Below are positions 1-5,812 of a stretch of DNA of 5,846 nucleotides, one piece after another. The DNA lies in contig SXNB01000233.1 of NCBI GenBank assembly GCA_005777205.1, positions 1 to 5,846 on the forward strand, read 5' to 3'. The position numbers and the translations under genes are program-made. Source of the stretch: Burkholderiales bacterium. Its GTDB lineage: Bacteria; Pseudomonadota; Gammaproteobacteria; Burkholderiales; SG8-39. How positions within the stretch are numbered: the stretch's first letter is position 1; every line of letters begins with the position of its first letter. A model generated the notes under the pieces. That model had not been told where the DNA came from, did not search any database, and was given only the letters and a program-made list of their open reading frames with translations.

Positions 1-686
1 GTGCCCAGCGCCACCAGGTCCGCGAGCGCGGCCAGGTTGGGTTCCTGCCCCGCGGCGAACTTGCCGCGCTTCCTCAGCTCGGCGCGCAGCGCGAGCATGA
101 CGTAGAACATGACGCCCACGCCGGCGATGGACTTGGAAGGGAAGGGGCAGCCGGGCTGGTTCGGGTTGACGATGCATTTGGCCTCTGGCAGCGCATCGCC
201 CGGCAGGTGATGGTCGGTGATGAGGGTGCCGATGCCCAGCTGCCGCGCCCGCGCCACGCCTTCCAGGCTGGCGATCCCGTTGTCCACGGTGATGAGCAGG
301 TCGGGGCTGCGCCCGGCGGCAAGGTCCACCAGCTCCGGCGACAGGCCATAGCCCAGCGCGACGCGATCCGGGACGATGTAGTCCACCTTCGCGCCCATTT
401 GGCGCAGCGCGCGCACGCCCACGGCGCAGGCCGTGGCGCCGTCGGCGTCATAGTCGGCGACGATGAGCAGGTGCTTGCCCGCGGCGATGGCGTCGGCCAG
501 CAGCACTGCGGCGTGTTCGCAGTTGAGCAACCGCGCGGGCGGGATCAGGTTCTCGAACGTGTTCGCCGTTTCCGCGATTGACGCGATGCGGCGCGCGGCG
601 TACAGGCGGGCGAGCAGCGGGTGCAGTCCGGCCTGCTCCAGCTTCTCGCGGGCAGCGGTGGGCGCGCGGCGCTCGGTGATTTTCAT
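1..686 (-). CDS. recJ: Single-stranded-DNA-specific 5'-3' exonuclease RecJ, N-terminal 228 residues (3' end outside window)
   Basis: RecJ degrades single-stranded DNA 5' to 3' in the cytoplasm, serving RecF-pathway recombination, mismatch repair and base-excision repair. Translating the minus strand from the ATG at 684-686 gives an uninterrupted frame to the window edge. It contains the DHH-family motifs: DYDADGAT at residues 78-85 (metal-binding aspartates D78, D80, D82), TVDNGI at 133-138 (D135) and the signature DHH at 158-160 followed by LPGD. Further on are FPSKSIAGVGV and a PNLAALADLVALGT stretch that ends at the window edge, all closely resembling E. coli RecJ. The family is about 565-580 aa, so about 60% of the protein is missing because of the window boundary, not damage. 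The start overlaps the stop of the RpfE-like gene as ATGA, and no clear Shine-Dalgarno precedes it, so translational coupling is likely. Family assignment is very secure. Confidence 0.97.
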   Translation of the reverse strand, partial: MKITERRAPTAAREKLEQAGLHPLLARLYAARRIASIAETANTFENLIPPARLLNCEHAAVLLADAIAAGKHLLIVADYDADGATACAVGVRALRQMGAKVDYIVPDRVALGYGLSPELVDLAAGRSPDLLITVDNGIASLEGVARARQLGIGTLITDHHLPGDALPEAKCIVNPNQPGCPFPSKSIAGVGVMFYVMLALRAELRKRGKFAAGQEPNLAALADLVALG

Positions 687-1675
687 GCCGGGTTCGCCGC
701 GTAAGCCGTGACCGGGCGCGGCTGGCGCCAGAAACGACGCAAGTCGCCGCGCGCGGTCTCGATGGAGATCCCTGCCTCGGGAAGGTGAATGGTAATCATG
801 CCGACGCGCCCGGACTTCAGCGCCGCTAGCAGCGGCGTAAACCAGTCTGCTTCCATCGCGCCAAGGCGCGCGGTGTGGGCCTCGCCGTCGCGCAGTGCCG
901 CAGCGGCGGCCAGCGCGTCGAGCACCACCAGGTGCCTGCCGGCGTCGGGCAGGCGCTCGAGCCATTCCCTTGCGCCGGAGGGCAGCGCGCGGTGGCGCAT
1001 GGCCGCCAGCTTTGCCAGGCCCAATGCGACCGGATCCTCCGCGGTCACCGATTGCCAGGGGCCTTCGGCTTCCTTCGGCAGGCGGCCGGCGCCCCAGAAC
1101 CAGAGACTGTTCAGCGGCACCTCGCGCGCTTCGTTCACAGGATGCTCGTGCAGCAGCATCTGGACCTCATTCAGCGTTGCATGCCAGCGCGCCGCATCCG
1201 CGCCGGTGGGCAGGTTCGCGTTGACGTCCTGACCGGCGAGGTCGAGTGGCGCGCGTCCTTCGATGGCGGCATCGGCCTTCGCGCGCAGCGCCCAGGCCGT
1301 GGGCGAGACGACGTGGACGCTGAACGAGGCGCCGAAATGCCGGTTGACCGCATCCGCGATCGCTTCCGCCTCCGCCTGCGACACGTCGAAGCCCGCGGCA
1401 GGGACCAGCATCATGGAATCCCGCTGCAGGCGCAGGCGCACCGGGTCGGCGCGCAACCAGGTGTCCTCGCCCGGCTCCAGGCCGCCGGCGAGCGCGGTGA
1501 GCGCGCCCGCAGGCAGGGGCTCCTCGCCCCAGCCGAACTCGCGCGCGAGCCAGCGCTCCAGGGCAAGCGGGTCGTCGTGCATGCGGCGCCCGCGCGCGAG
1601 CAGCAATTCCAGCGCCGGGTGGCGGGATTCGCCTTGCGCCGCCAGCAGGGCGGGGGCGACGATCTCGACGTGCAT
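683..1675 (-). CDS. RpfE-like protein encoded upstream of recJ (often annotated phosphoglycerate mutase-like), 330 aa
   Basis: I recognise this as the conserved proteobacterial protein encoded just before recJ, named RpfE in the Xanthomonas rpf (pathogenicity-factor regulation) region and often labelled phosphoglycerate mutase by automatic annotation. Its biochemical function is not established, and I see no phosphoglycerate mutase active site. Visible conserved stretches are WLRADPVRL near residues 73-81 followed by QRDSMML (84-90), LNEVQMLLHEHPVNEAR (168-184) and NSLWFWGAGRLP (189-200). The C-terminus has TIHLPEAGISIE followed by RRFWRQPRP. There is no signal peptide or membrane segment, so it should be cytoplasmic. 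The ATG start shares one base with the stop of the upstream exonuclease gene (TGATG), and its own stop overlaps the recJ start by 4 bp. It therefore sits inside a coupled operon of DNA-repair genes. That context hints at a role linked to RecJ, but this is inference only. Confidence 0.88.
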   Translation of the reverse strand: MHVEIVAPALLAAQGESRHPALELLLARGRRMHDDPLALERWLAREFGWGEEPLPAGALTALAGGLEPGEDTWLRADPVRLRLQRDSMMLVPAAGFDVSQAEAEAIADAVNRHFGASFSVHVVSPTAWALRAKADAAIEGRAPLDLAGQDVNANLPTGADAARWHATLNEVQMLLHEHPVNEAREVPLNSLWFWGAGRLPKEAEGPWQSVTAEDPVALGLAKLAAMRHRALPSGAREWLERLPDAGRHLVVLDALAAAAALRDGEAHTARLGAMEADWFTPLLAALKSGRVGMITIHLPEAGISIETARGDLRRFWRQPRPVTAYAANPA

Positions 1676-3081
1676 CAGCCGAGTTCGACGACGCGGGCCC
1701 GGCCGTGCGTCTTCGTTCGGGCGAGGTGGCGCGACAGGATGCGGTACTGGTCGAGGTCGAAGCGCGGCTTGATTGTCCCCAGGAGCAGGTCCGCAACCTC
1801 GGCGTCATCCTTCGCGGTCCCCAGCCAGCACCAGTGATGGATGACGTGGGCGTCGGTCGCGTCGCGCTCGCGGTCGTGCTCGATGACGCCGATCGGCCCG
1901 CGCCAGGGCCAGGCGACGCGCTTCAGACGCGCGAGCGCCGCCACGAGCCGACCCTGATGCGCCGCGGGGCTGTCTTTTCCGGCGCACAGGCCGGCACAGC
2001 GCCGGATCTGATGGCGGAAGCAGGCGCCGCCGCCCCCCTTGGCGCGCTCGATGCCGAGGGACTGCAGGCAAAGGCCATGCTCGTCGGCGATGCCGCGCAG
2101 CGCCTCCAGGGCCGCGCGCCTGGTGCGGAACACGCCATGCAGTTCCCCCACCGTCTTGGCGTCGATCTCCTCGCCGCGCGCCAGGCGCAGGCCCTGCGGC
2201 AGGGGCACGAAGCCGCACAGGTCGCTCGCGCGGCGCAGCTGGCGGTTGAACACCGGCAGCAGTTCCTTCACCAGCCTGGATTCCAGCAGCAGCGCGCCCA
2301 GCTCGCCGCAGGTCCGGCGCCATTCGATGCGGCGCACCTCGCGCCCGAGCTGCATTTCCCTGGCCGAGCGCACGTCGGCGGAGAAATGCGACAGCACCCG
2401 GCTGCGCATCCCGATGCTTTTCCCCACGTACAGCGGCGCGTCGCCCTCGCCGTAGAACAGGTAGACGCCGGGCGCCTCGGGGATGGCGTCGACGAGGTCG
2501 GGCGAAATGTGTGGCGGCAGCGCCGGCAGCTTCGTCACCGCCTTGGCCGCCTCGAGCACGGCCTCGGCGCCGCGCTCGTCCGTGGCCACGCACAGGAACT
2601 GCCACACCGCCTGGGCGTCGCCCATGGCGCGGTGGCGCGCGTGGCAGGCTAGGTTGTGGCGCGCGATCAGGCTGTCCAGGTTGTGGCGCGGGTACTCGGG
2701 GTACAGGCGCCGCGACAGCTTCACGGTGCACAGGGTGCGGGCCTGGAACTTCAGGCCCGCGCGCTCGAACTCCTGGCGCAGGAAACCGTAGTCGAAGCGC
2801 GCGTTGTGCGCCACGAACACGCGCCCCTCGAGCCGCTCGTAGAGCGATGCCGCAAGGTCTTCAAAGGCCGGCGCATCGGCCACCATGTCGTTGGTGATGC
2901 CGGTCAGCGCTTGGATCGTGGGCGGGATGCTGGTGCCCGGGTTGACCAGGGTGGACCACTCCGAGGCGATCCTGCCGCCATCCACCTCCACCACCGCGAT
3001 CTCGGTGACGCGGTCCCAGGACGAATGCGCGCCGGTGGTCTCCAGGTCGACGATGGCGAGCGGGGCGTCCAGCAGCATCAC
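1675..3081 (-). CDS. DEDDh 3'-5' exonuclease fused to a UvrC/Cho-type GIY-YIG endonuclease domain, 468 aa
   Basis: This two-nuclease fusion probably acts in DNA repair. Residues 1-165 are a DnaQ/PolIII-epsilon-type exonuclease with DLETTG (D12, E14), HNARFDYGFL (D97) and HRAMGDAQA (H150, D155), so the DEDDh metal-binding and catalytic set is complete. Residues about 200-285 are a GIY-YIG domain: PGVYLFY (204-210), LYVGKS (217-222), the conserved Arg of MRSR (R226 or R228) and ALLLESRLVKELLPVFN, whose E267 matches the catalytic Glu of UvrC/Cho. The C-terminal region has C338, C354, C362 and C366, the last three in the CxxxxxxxCxxxC pattern seen in UvrC. The same architecture is known in Cho-like proteins (actinobacterial and betaproteobacterial). 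The first codon is GTG (3079-3081) followed at once by ATG (3076-3078). Either could start translation, and no strong Shine-Dalgarno helps to choose. It heads the run leading to recJ. The domain calls are firm; the in vivo substrate is unknown. Confidence 0.93.
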   Translation of the reverse strand: MMLLDAPLAIVDLETTGAHSSWDRVTEIAVVEVDGGRIASEWSTLVNPGTSIPPTIQALTGITNDMVADAPAFEDLAASLYERLEGRVFVAHNARFDYGFLRQEFERAGLKFQARTLCTVKLSRRLYPEYPRHNLDSLIARHNLACHARHRAMGDAQAVWQFLCVATDERGAEAVLEAAKAVTKLPALPPHISPDLVDAIPEAPGVYLFYGEGDAPLYVGKSIGMRSRVLSHFSADVRSAREMQLGREVRRIEWRRTCGELGALLLESRLVKELLPVFNRQLRRASDLCGFVPLPQGLRLARGEEIDAKTVGELHGVFRTRRAALEALRGIADEHGLCLQSLGIERAKGGGGACFRHQIRRCAGLCAGKDSPAAHQGRLVAALARLKRVAWPWRGPIGVIEHDRERDATDAHVIHHWCWLGTAKDDAEVADLLLGTIKPRFDLDQYRILSRHLARTKTHGRARVVELG

Positions 3082-3096
3082 GTCTAGCGCCCGGGC

Positions 3097-3675
3097 CTAC
3101 TGCAGCTTCACGTTCGCGGCCTTGATGACCTTCGCCCACTTCGCGGTGTCCGCGAGGATGCGGTCGGTGAACTGCTGCGGCGTGCTGCCGACCGCTTCCG
3201 CCCCGACCTGCGAGAAGCGCTCGCGCAGGTCCGGCGCGGCGAGCGAGGCGACGACCTCGGACTGGACGCGGGCGACGATCGCGGCCGGCGTGCCCGCCGG
3301 CGCGTTCACCGCCAGCGCGTTGGGCACGTTGGCGACGTGGATGATCGCGGCGAAGTCCTTGATCGGGTCGTAGGGCAGCTTTTGCATCGAGGGACCGATG
3401 GAATGCGTGCTCGAGGTCGCCATCAGCAGCGTGAAGACGTCGGGCGCGCTCTTGGCGACGATGTCCGATCCGATGGAGCCGCCGGCCCCCGGCTTGTTCT
3501 CGACCACCACCGCCTGGCCGAGGCGCTCGGTGAGCTTCTGCGCCACGATGCGGTCGACAATGTCGGTTGCGCCCGCGGGCGGGAAGGGCACGATCAGCTT
3601 GATCGGGCGGTTGGGGTACTGGGCCAGCGCGGAGCCGGCGGCGAGGGTGAAGGCGAGGGCGAGGACGAAACGCAT
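3097..3675 (-). CDS. Bug/TctC-family tripartite tricarboxylate transporter solute-binding protein with large internal deletion (probable pseudogene)
   Basis: Bug/TctC proteins are periplasmic receptors that deliver carboxylates or other small solutes to TctAB-type transporters, and many are orphans. Residues 1-18 form a signal peptide with a hydrophobic core and ALA cleavage site. YPNRPIKLIVPFPPAGATDIV (20-40) and VVVENKPGAGGSIGSDIVAKS (56-76) are the typical N-terminal family motifs, and KLPYDPIKDF (99-108) is also typical. After VPNALAVN (117-124) the sequence jumps straight to APAGTPAAIVARV, which is family C-terminal sequence. The ending AKWAKVIKAANVKLQ is normal. The family is usually 315-330 aa; this product is 192 aa, so about 130 central residues, including much of the second lobe and ligand pocket, are missing in frame. 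It cannot be a normal receptor and is probably a remnant. A good Shine-Dalgarno (GGAG, minus strand of 3682-3685) lies 6 nt before the ATG. The stop lies 15 bp before the nuclease operon. Confidence 0.85.
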   Translation of the reverse strand: MRFVLALAFTLAAGSALAQYPNRPIKLIVPFPPAGATDIVDRIVAQKLTERLGQAVVVENKPGAGGSIGSDIVAKSAPDVFTLLMATSSTHSIGPSMQKLPYDPIKDFAAIIHVANVPNALAVNAPAGTPAAIVARVQSEVVASLAAPDLRERFSQVGAEAVGSTPQQFTDRILADTAKWAKVIKAANVKLQ

Positions 3676-3681
3676 CAGGAA

Positions 3682-3685
3682 CTCC
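3682..3685 (-). promoter_or_regulatory. Shine-Dalgarno GGAG of the Bug-family gene
   Basis: On the minus strand GGAG stands 6 nt before the ATG at 3673-3675. It is one of the clearer ribosome-binding sites in the window, and it fixes the start of the truncated binding protein just ahead of its signal peptide. Confidence 0.6.
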
Positions 3686-3708
3686 GGTGGATATCCGTTC
3701 AGTGCCGC

Positions 3709-3714
3709 ACTATA
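3709..3714 (-). promoter_or_regulatory. Possible sigma70 -10 element (TATAGT) before the Bug remnant
   Basis: The minus strand reads GCTATAGTGCGGCAC between the transporter pseudogene and the Bug-family start. TATAGT matches the -10 consensus at five of six positions and lies about 33 nt before the ATG. The hexamer 17 bp upstream (TTCTCT) is only a weak -35 match. If real, this promoter would drive the Bug remnant and, because only 15 bp follow that gene, could also feed the exonuclease-rpfE-recJ genes. This is read by eye without any scoring. Confidence 0.35.
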
Positions 3715-3729
3715 GCGCTGCGGGCGCGG

Positions 3730-4037
3730 TCAGAGAAGCTGTCCCGCCTGCCAGGCGCCGAAGGCGAGGATGGTGGGCGGGTTGGCGAGGGTTAGGCCGA
3801 GCGTGAAGAGGGCGGGGCGACATTCGACCCGGCCTTCTCGCCTCCGCTCGGCGAGGCCAGCGCCGGCGCCTTGGCCAGCAGCGTTCTGAATCCGAGCCAG
3901 AGCAGGAACGCGGCGCCCACCAGGCTGCTCCAGTACTGGAGTTACAGCAGGAAACCGGAGACGGCAGCCAGGCCGAACACGGCCACGGCGCCGTAAATGA
4001 CATCGGCGGCGGCGAGGCTTTTGAAGAACAGCATCAT
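3730..4037 (-). pseudogene. LysE/RhtB-family amino-acid exporter, degraded remnant
   Basis: LysE/RhtB proteins are inner-membrane exporters of amino acids, about 200-210 aa with six membrane segments. From the ATG pair at 4032-4037 the frame reads MMLFFKSLAAADVIYGAVAV then FGLAAVSGFLL and stops at TAA (3942-3944). The same frame resumes as LQYWSSLVGAAFLLWLGFRT and LLAKAPALASPSGGEKAG. A different frame then carries ALFTLGLTLANPPTILAFGA, matching the conserved family stretch TLTNPxTILSF, and ends at TGA (3730-3732). The gene therefore has four lesions: a premature stop, a frameshift around 3800-3830, loss of roughly the last 80 residues, and an apparent N-terminal internal deletion. That last deletion joins the MLFFKS start to AAADVIYG and loses the usual APVGP region. 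It is certainly non-functional as an exporter. It lies 19 bp after the DUF429 gene. The family call rests on motif recognition by eye and is fairly secure. Confidence 0.8.
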
Positions 4038-4056
4038 GGCGAAAAGGGCCCGGATT

Positions 4057-4833
4057 CTACGATGAGATGATCCAACCCTCGCAGGAAGGGATCTTCGAGG
4101 GCAGGCCGAAGTTGCGCTTGCGCGCCGCGCCCGCGGCCTGCACAGCGCAGATCACCGCATCGAGCGCGTCGCCGCTGCCGTCAGCGATCAACGCGTGCTT
4201 GGATGCCGGCGATGCTTCGATGGCGAGCGAAGCGACAACGCGCTGTCGCGCGTCGCGCCGCGCCCGGGTCTGCTTCGACGGCGTGTCGCTCTTGTAGGAC
4301 TCGCGCCCGAGGACCGAGCGCGCGAGCAGCCCGGGATAGGCTTCCAGCGCGATTCGCTTGCGATCGCCTTCCGCGAGTCCCGGTACCTGCACGCCGGCCT
4401 CCGCCAGCCGCGGCGCGCCTTCGTGGAACATCAGGGCTACCGGCGGGTTCACCAGCTTCATGGGGCTGGACGAACCGGCGGGGTGGTCGGTGGCGCGGTG
4501 CGCATACTTGCGGCCCGCGGGCCGCGTCGCGCGGTAGCCGTCGAGGATGCCGCGCCATTCCTTGCGAGAAAGCGCCGCGCAGAACCCGACCAGCTTCGTC
4601 CAGTTCTGCGGCCACTTCAGGTCGCGCACCATTTCCCGCGGCAGGCCGAACGGAAAATCAAAGCCGCCGACCCACGGACCGGGATCGCGCAGCAGCGCCT
4701 CGAAGTCGTTGAAGTTACGCAACTCGTCGATCGCGAGCAGGCGCAGCGCTGCACCCTTGAGCTCGCAGCGCGCCACCGTGATCGCCTTGCGCGGCCCCGG
4801 CGTCGAGGTGAAATCGACCCCGAGAATGTTCAC
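4057..4833 (-). CDS. DUF429 family protein, predicted RNase H-fold nuclease, 258 aa
   Basis: DUF429 proteins are predicted to adopt an RNase H-like fold and are often called predicted nucleases. No cellular role is firmly known. From the GTG at 4831-4833 the product begins VNILGVDFTSTPGPRKAITV, with the first acidic residue D7 on strand 1. Next come GGFDFPFGLP (D59, about residues 56-65), ALEAYPGLLARS (E164) and a C-terminal GDALDAVICAVQAA helix (D222, D225). Together these give the expected acidic constellation. The open frame extends 46 codons farther upstream to 4971, but that part is antisense-frame shadow of the previous gene. The GTG is preferred because GTGA overlaps that gene's TGA by 4 bp and the family motif starts immediately. 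No signal peptide or membrane segment is seen. It is the last intact gene of the three-gene run before the damaged exporter. Family confidence is good; the nuclease activity is prediction only. Confidence 0.85.
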   Translation of the reverse strand: MNILGVDFTSTPGPRKAITVARCELKGAALRLLAIDELRNFNDFEALLRDPGPWVGGFDFPFGLPREMVRDLKWPQNWTKLVGFCAALSRKEWRGILDGYRATRPAGRKYAHRATDHPAGSSSPMKLVNPPVALMFHEGAPRLAEAGVQVPGLAEGDRKRIALEAYPGLLARSVLGRESYKSDTPSKQTRARRDARQRVVASLAIEASPASKHALIADGSGDALDAVICAVQAAGAARKRNFGLPSKIPSCEGWIISS

Positions 4834-5321
4834 GGCCGCGCCAGCGTCACCCAGACAATGGCGTCCCAGGGCAGCAGCGAATCCGCGGGGAATGGCGCAC
4901 CCTGCGGCAGCGACAGTTCGCGAGCTGGCTTGACCAGCACCTTCTCGACAGAAACGCCGAGGATCCGCCACGCATCAAACCATGCGATGAATTCCGGCAT
5001 GTTGCCCAATGCGTTCGCGACGTACTGGTTGTCCGATTCGCCGCGGGCCTTCCCTGTCTTCAGGTCCCAGACGCGGGAACTGGTGGCCTGCCGTGACATC
5101 AACGAGGAAAGCCAGGGGTAGTCCGCCAGCCGGCCGAAGACAATGGAGACCTCCTTTACCCCGTCGCCATGCGCAAGAATGGCGCGAACCGCGCCGTGGC
5201 TAGAGGTGAAGCCTATTGCGCCGGCTGGCCGCAGGCGCAAGACCGGGCGCGTGTCCATGCGCTGCTCGAGCGCCACCGGGCATTCCTGTACCGGGTAGGA
5301 CGCGCTCAGAAGCTCGAGCAT
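4830..5321 (-). CDS. Hypothetical protein of unknown family, 163 aa
   Basis: I do not recognise this family. The frame is open to 5459, but its first 46 codons lie antiparallel-free within the upstream flavin-fold gene in another frame and look like low-complexity Arg/Ala shadow. The ATG at 5319-5321 is therefore preferred, with a later ATG at 5256-5258 (giving 142 aa) as alternative. The product has a mixed, protein-like composition: VLRLRPAGAIGFTSSHGAV, KEVSIVFGRLADYPWLSSLM, an aromatic-rich MPEFIAWFDAWRILG and a C-terminal PWDAIVWVTLARP. It is predicted soluble, with no signal peptide, membrane segment or cysteine cluster. It overlaps the upstream gene by 16 bp and ends inside the GTGA start of the DUF429 gene, so co-translation with DUF429 is strongly implied. 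That coupling is the only clue to function. Coding reality is likely; function is unknown. Confidence 0.7.
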   Translation of the reverse strand: MLELLSASYPVQECPVALEQRMDTRPVLRLRPAGAIGFTSSHGAVRAILAHGDGVKEVSIVFGRLADYPWLSSLMSRQATSSRVWDLKTGKARGESDNQYVANALGNMPEFIAWFDAWRILGVSVEKVLVKPARELSLPQGAPFPADSLLPWDAIVWVTLARP

Positions 5322-5779
5322 GCCGCCAGTTCCGCCGCCGACAGGTTGTGGATGCGCCCGAAGCCGGCGACAAATCGCGCGTCGTGCAGCGCGATGCGCC
5401 AGAAAGAGAAATCGGCCAGCGCGAAGTTGATCGCCTGCTCCGGAAAGCGGGCGAGCCAAGCGGACTTGAGTGCCGCGAAGTCTGCGCCTTCTTTCGGCAG
5501 CTGGAGCGCCTCGCCGCGGATGGTGACGCGCATCAGGGTGAACGGATCCGCGCGGCCGTCATCGGTTTCGGCGATGGACAGCGCAACGCGTGGATCGGCG
5601 GCCATGTCCTGGGTGTGCCAAGCTAGGCGGCTGACGTGGACGTGGACCGCAGAGAAATCCGCCACGGGCAGGTAGAGTGTCATCGAGGCCATGGGCGCAC
5701 CCTGGCGCAGCGTGGCGAGATGGGCGACGCGCTCGCGTCCAAGCAATTCTCGCAGCAGCGCAGTGGTGTCGGGATCCAT
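5306..5779 (-). CDS. Pyridoxamine 5'-phosphate oxidase-related (HugZ-like) split-barrel flavin-fold protein, 157 aa
   Basis: This is a short member of the PNPOx-like FMN-binding split-barrel superfamily, close to the HugZ/heme-utilisation group. Members bind FMN, heme or related ligands, and the specific activity cannot be told from sequence. Visible signatures are ATLRQGAPMASMTLYLPVAD in the first strands, SRLAWHTQDMAADPRVALSI (the usual LAxHTxNxxxDPRxSL stretch), VTIRGEAL and the C-terminal ARFVAGFGRIHNLSAAEL, typical of the HugZ-like group. The C-terminal DUF2470 domain of full-length HugZ is absent, which is common for this subgroup. It is cytoplasmic, with no signal peptide. The ATG at 5777-5779 has no Shine-Dalgarno. 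A TACAAT box sits 7 nt upstream of it, so a leaderless message is possible. It is the first gene of the minus-strand run and faces a divergent plus-strand gene across 33 bp. The family is confident; the ligand is unknown. Confidence 0.9.
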   Translation of the reverse strand: MDPDTTALLRELLGRERVAHLATLRQGAPMASMTLYLPVADFSAVHVHVSRLAWHTQDMAADPRVALSIAETDDGRADPFTLMRVTIRGEALQLPKEGADFAALKSAWLARFPEQAINFALADFSFWRIALHDARFVAGFGRIHNLSAAELAACSSF

Positions 5780-5786
5780 GCACTGG

Positions 5787-5792
5787 ATTGTA
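5787..5792 (-). promoter_or_regulatory. Possible -10 element (TACAAT) for the HugZ-like gene
   Basis: TACAAT on the minus strand matches the -10 consensus at five of six positions and ends 7 nt before the ATG. That would place the transcription start at or next to the start codon. No convincing -35 is seen 16-18 bp upstream (CACTCA region), so this is tentative. Confidence 0.3.
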
Positions 5793-5812
5793 GTATCGAG
5801 TATCCTCCCTGA

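Noticed and set aside
875..1837. A 320-codon plus-strand open frame antisense to the RpfE-like and exonuclease genes
   Set aside because: It is Arg/Gly/Ala/His-rich with no family motif and lies fully opposite two firmly identified genes; such frames arise from third-position GC bias.
1705..2652. A 315-codon plus-strand open frame antisense to the exonuclease/GIY-YIG gene
   Set aside because: It shows no motif and mirrors the codon pattern of the real gene, whose catalytic residues are complete on the minus strand.
3630..3666. Hexamer-like tandem repeat (GGCGAG/GGTGAA units)
   Set aside because: It is the codon pattern of the signal peptide core (repeated Leu-Ala/Ala-Phe) rather than an independent repeat.
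3710..4003. A 97-codon minus-strand open frame across the exporter remnant
   Set aside because: It is the third frame, rich in Arg/Pro/Trp/Cys, and matches neither recoverable LysE segment.
4038..4056. GGGCCC followed by TTTT after the DUF429 stop as an intrinsic terminator
   Set aside because: The palindrome has no loop and the T run is only four bases, so it does not form a terminator hairpin.
4834..4971. N-terminal extension of the DUF429 frame to an ATG at 4971
   Set aside because: The extra 46 residues are not family-like and sit in another frame of the preceding gene; the GTG at 4831-4833 starts exactly at the conserved strand and forms a GTGA coupling.
4195..5121. A 308-codon plus-strand open frame antisense to the DUF429 and unknown genes
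   Set aside because: Low-complexity composition without family features; the minus strand has overlapping, motif-bearing genes.
5322..5459. N-terminal extension of the unknown 163-aa protein to 5459
   Set aside because: These codons overlap the C-terminal conserved motif of the flavin-fold gene and give an Arg/Ala-rich shadow peptide.
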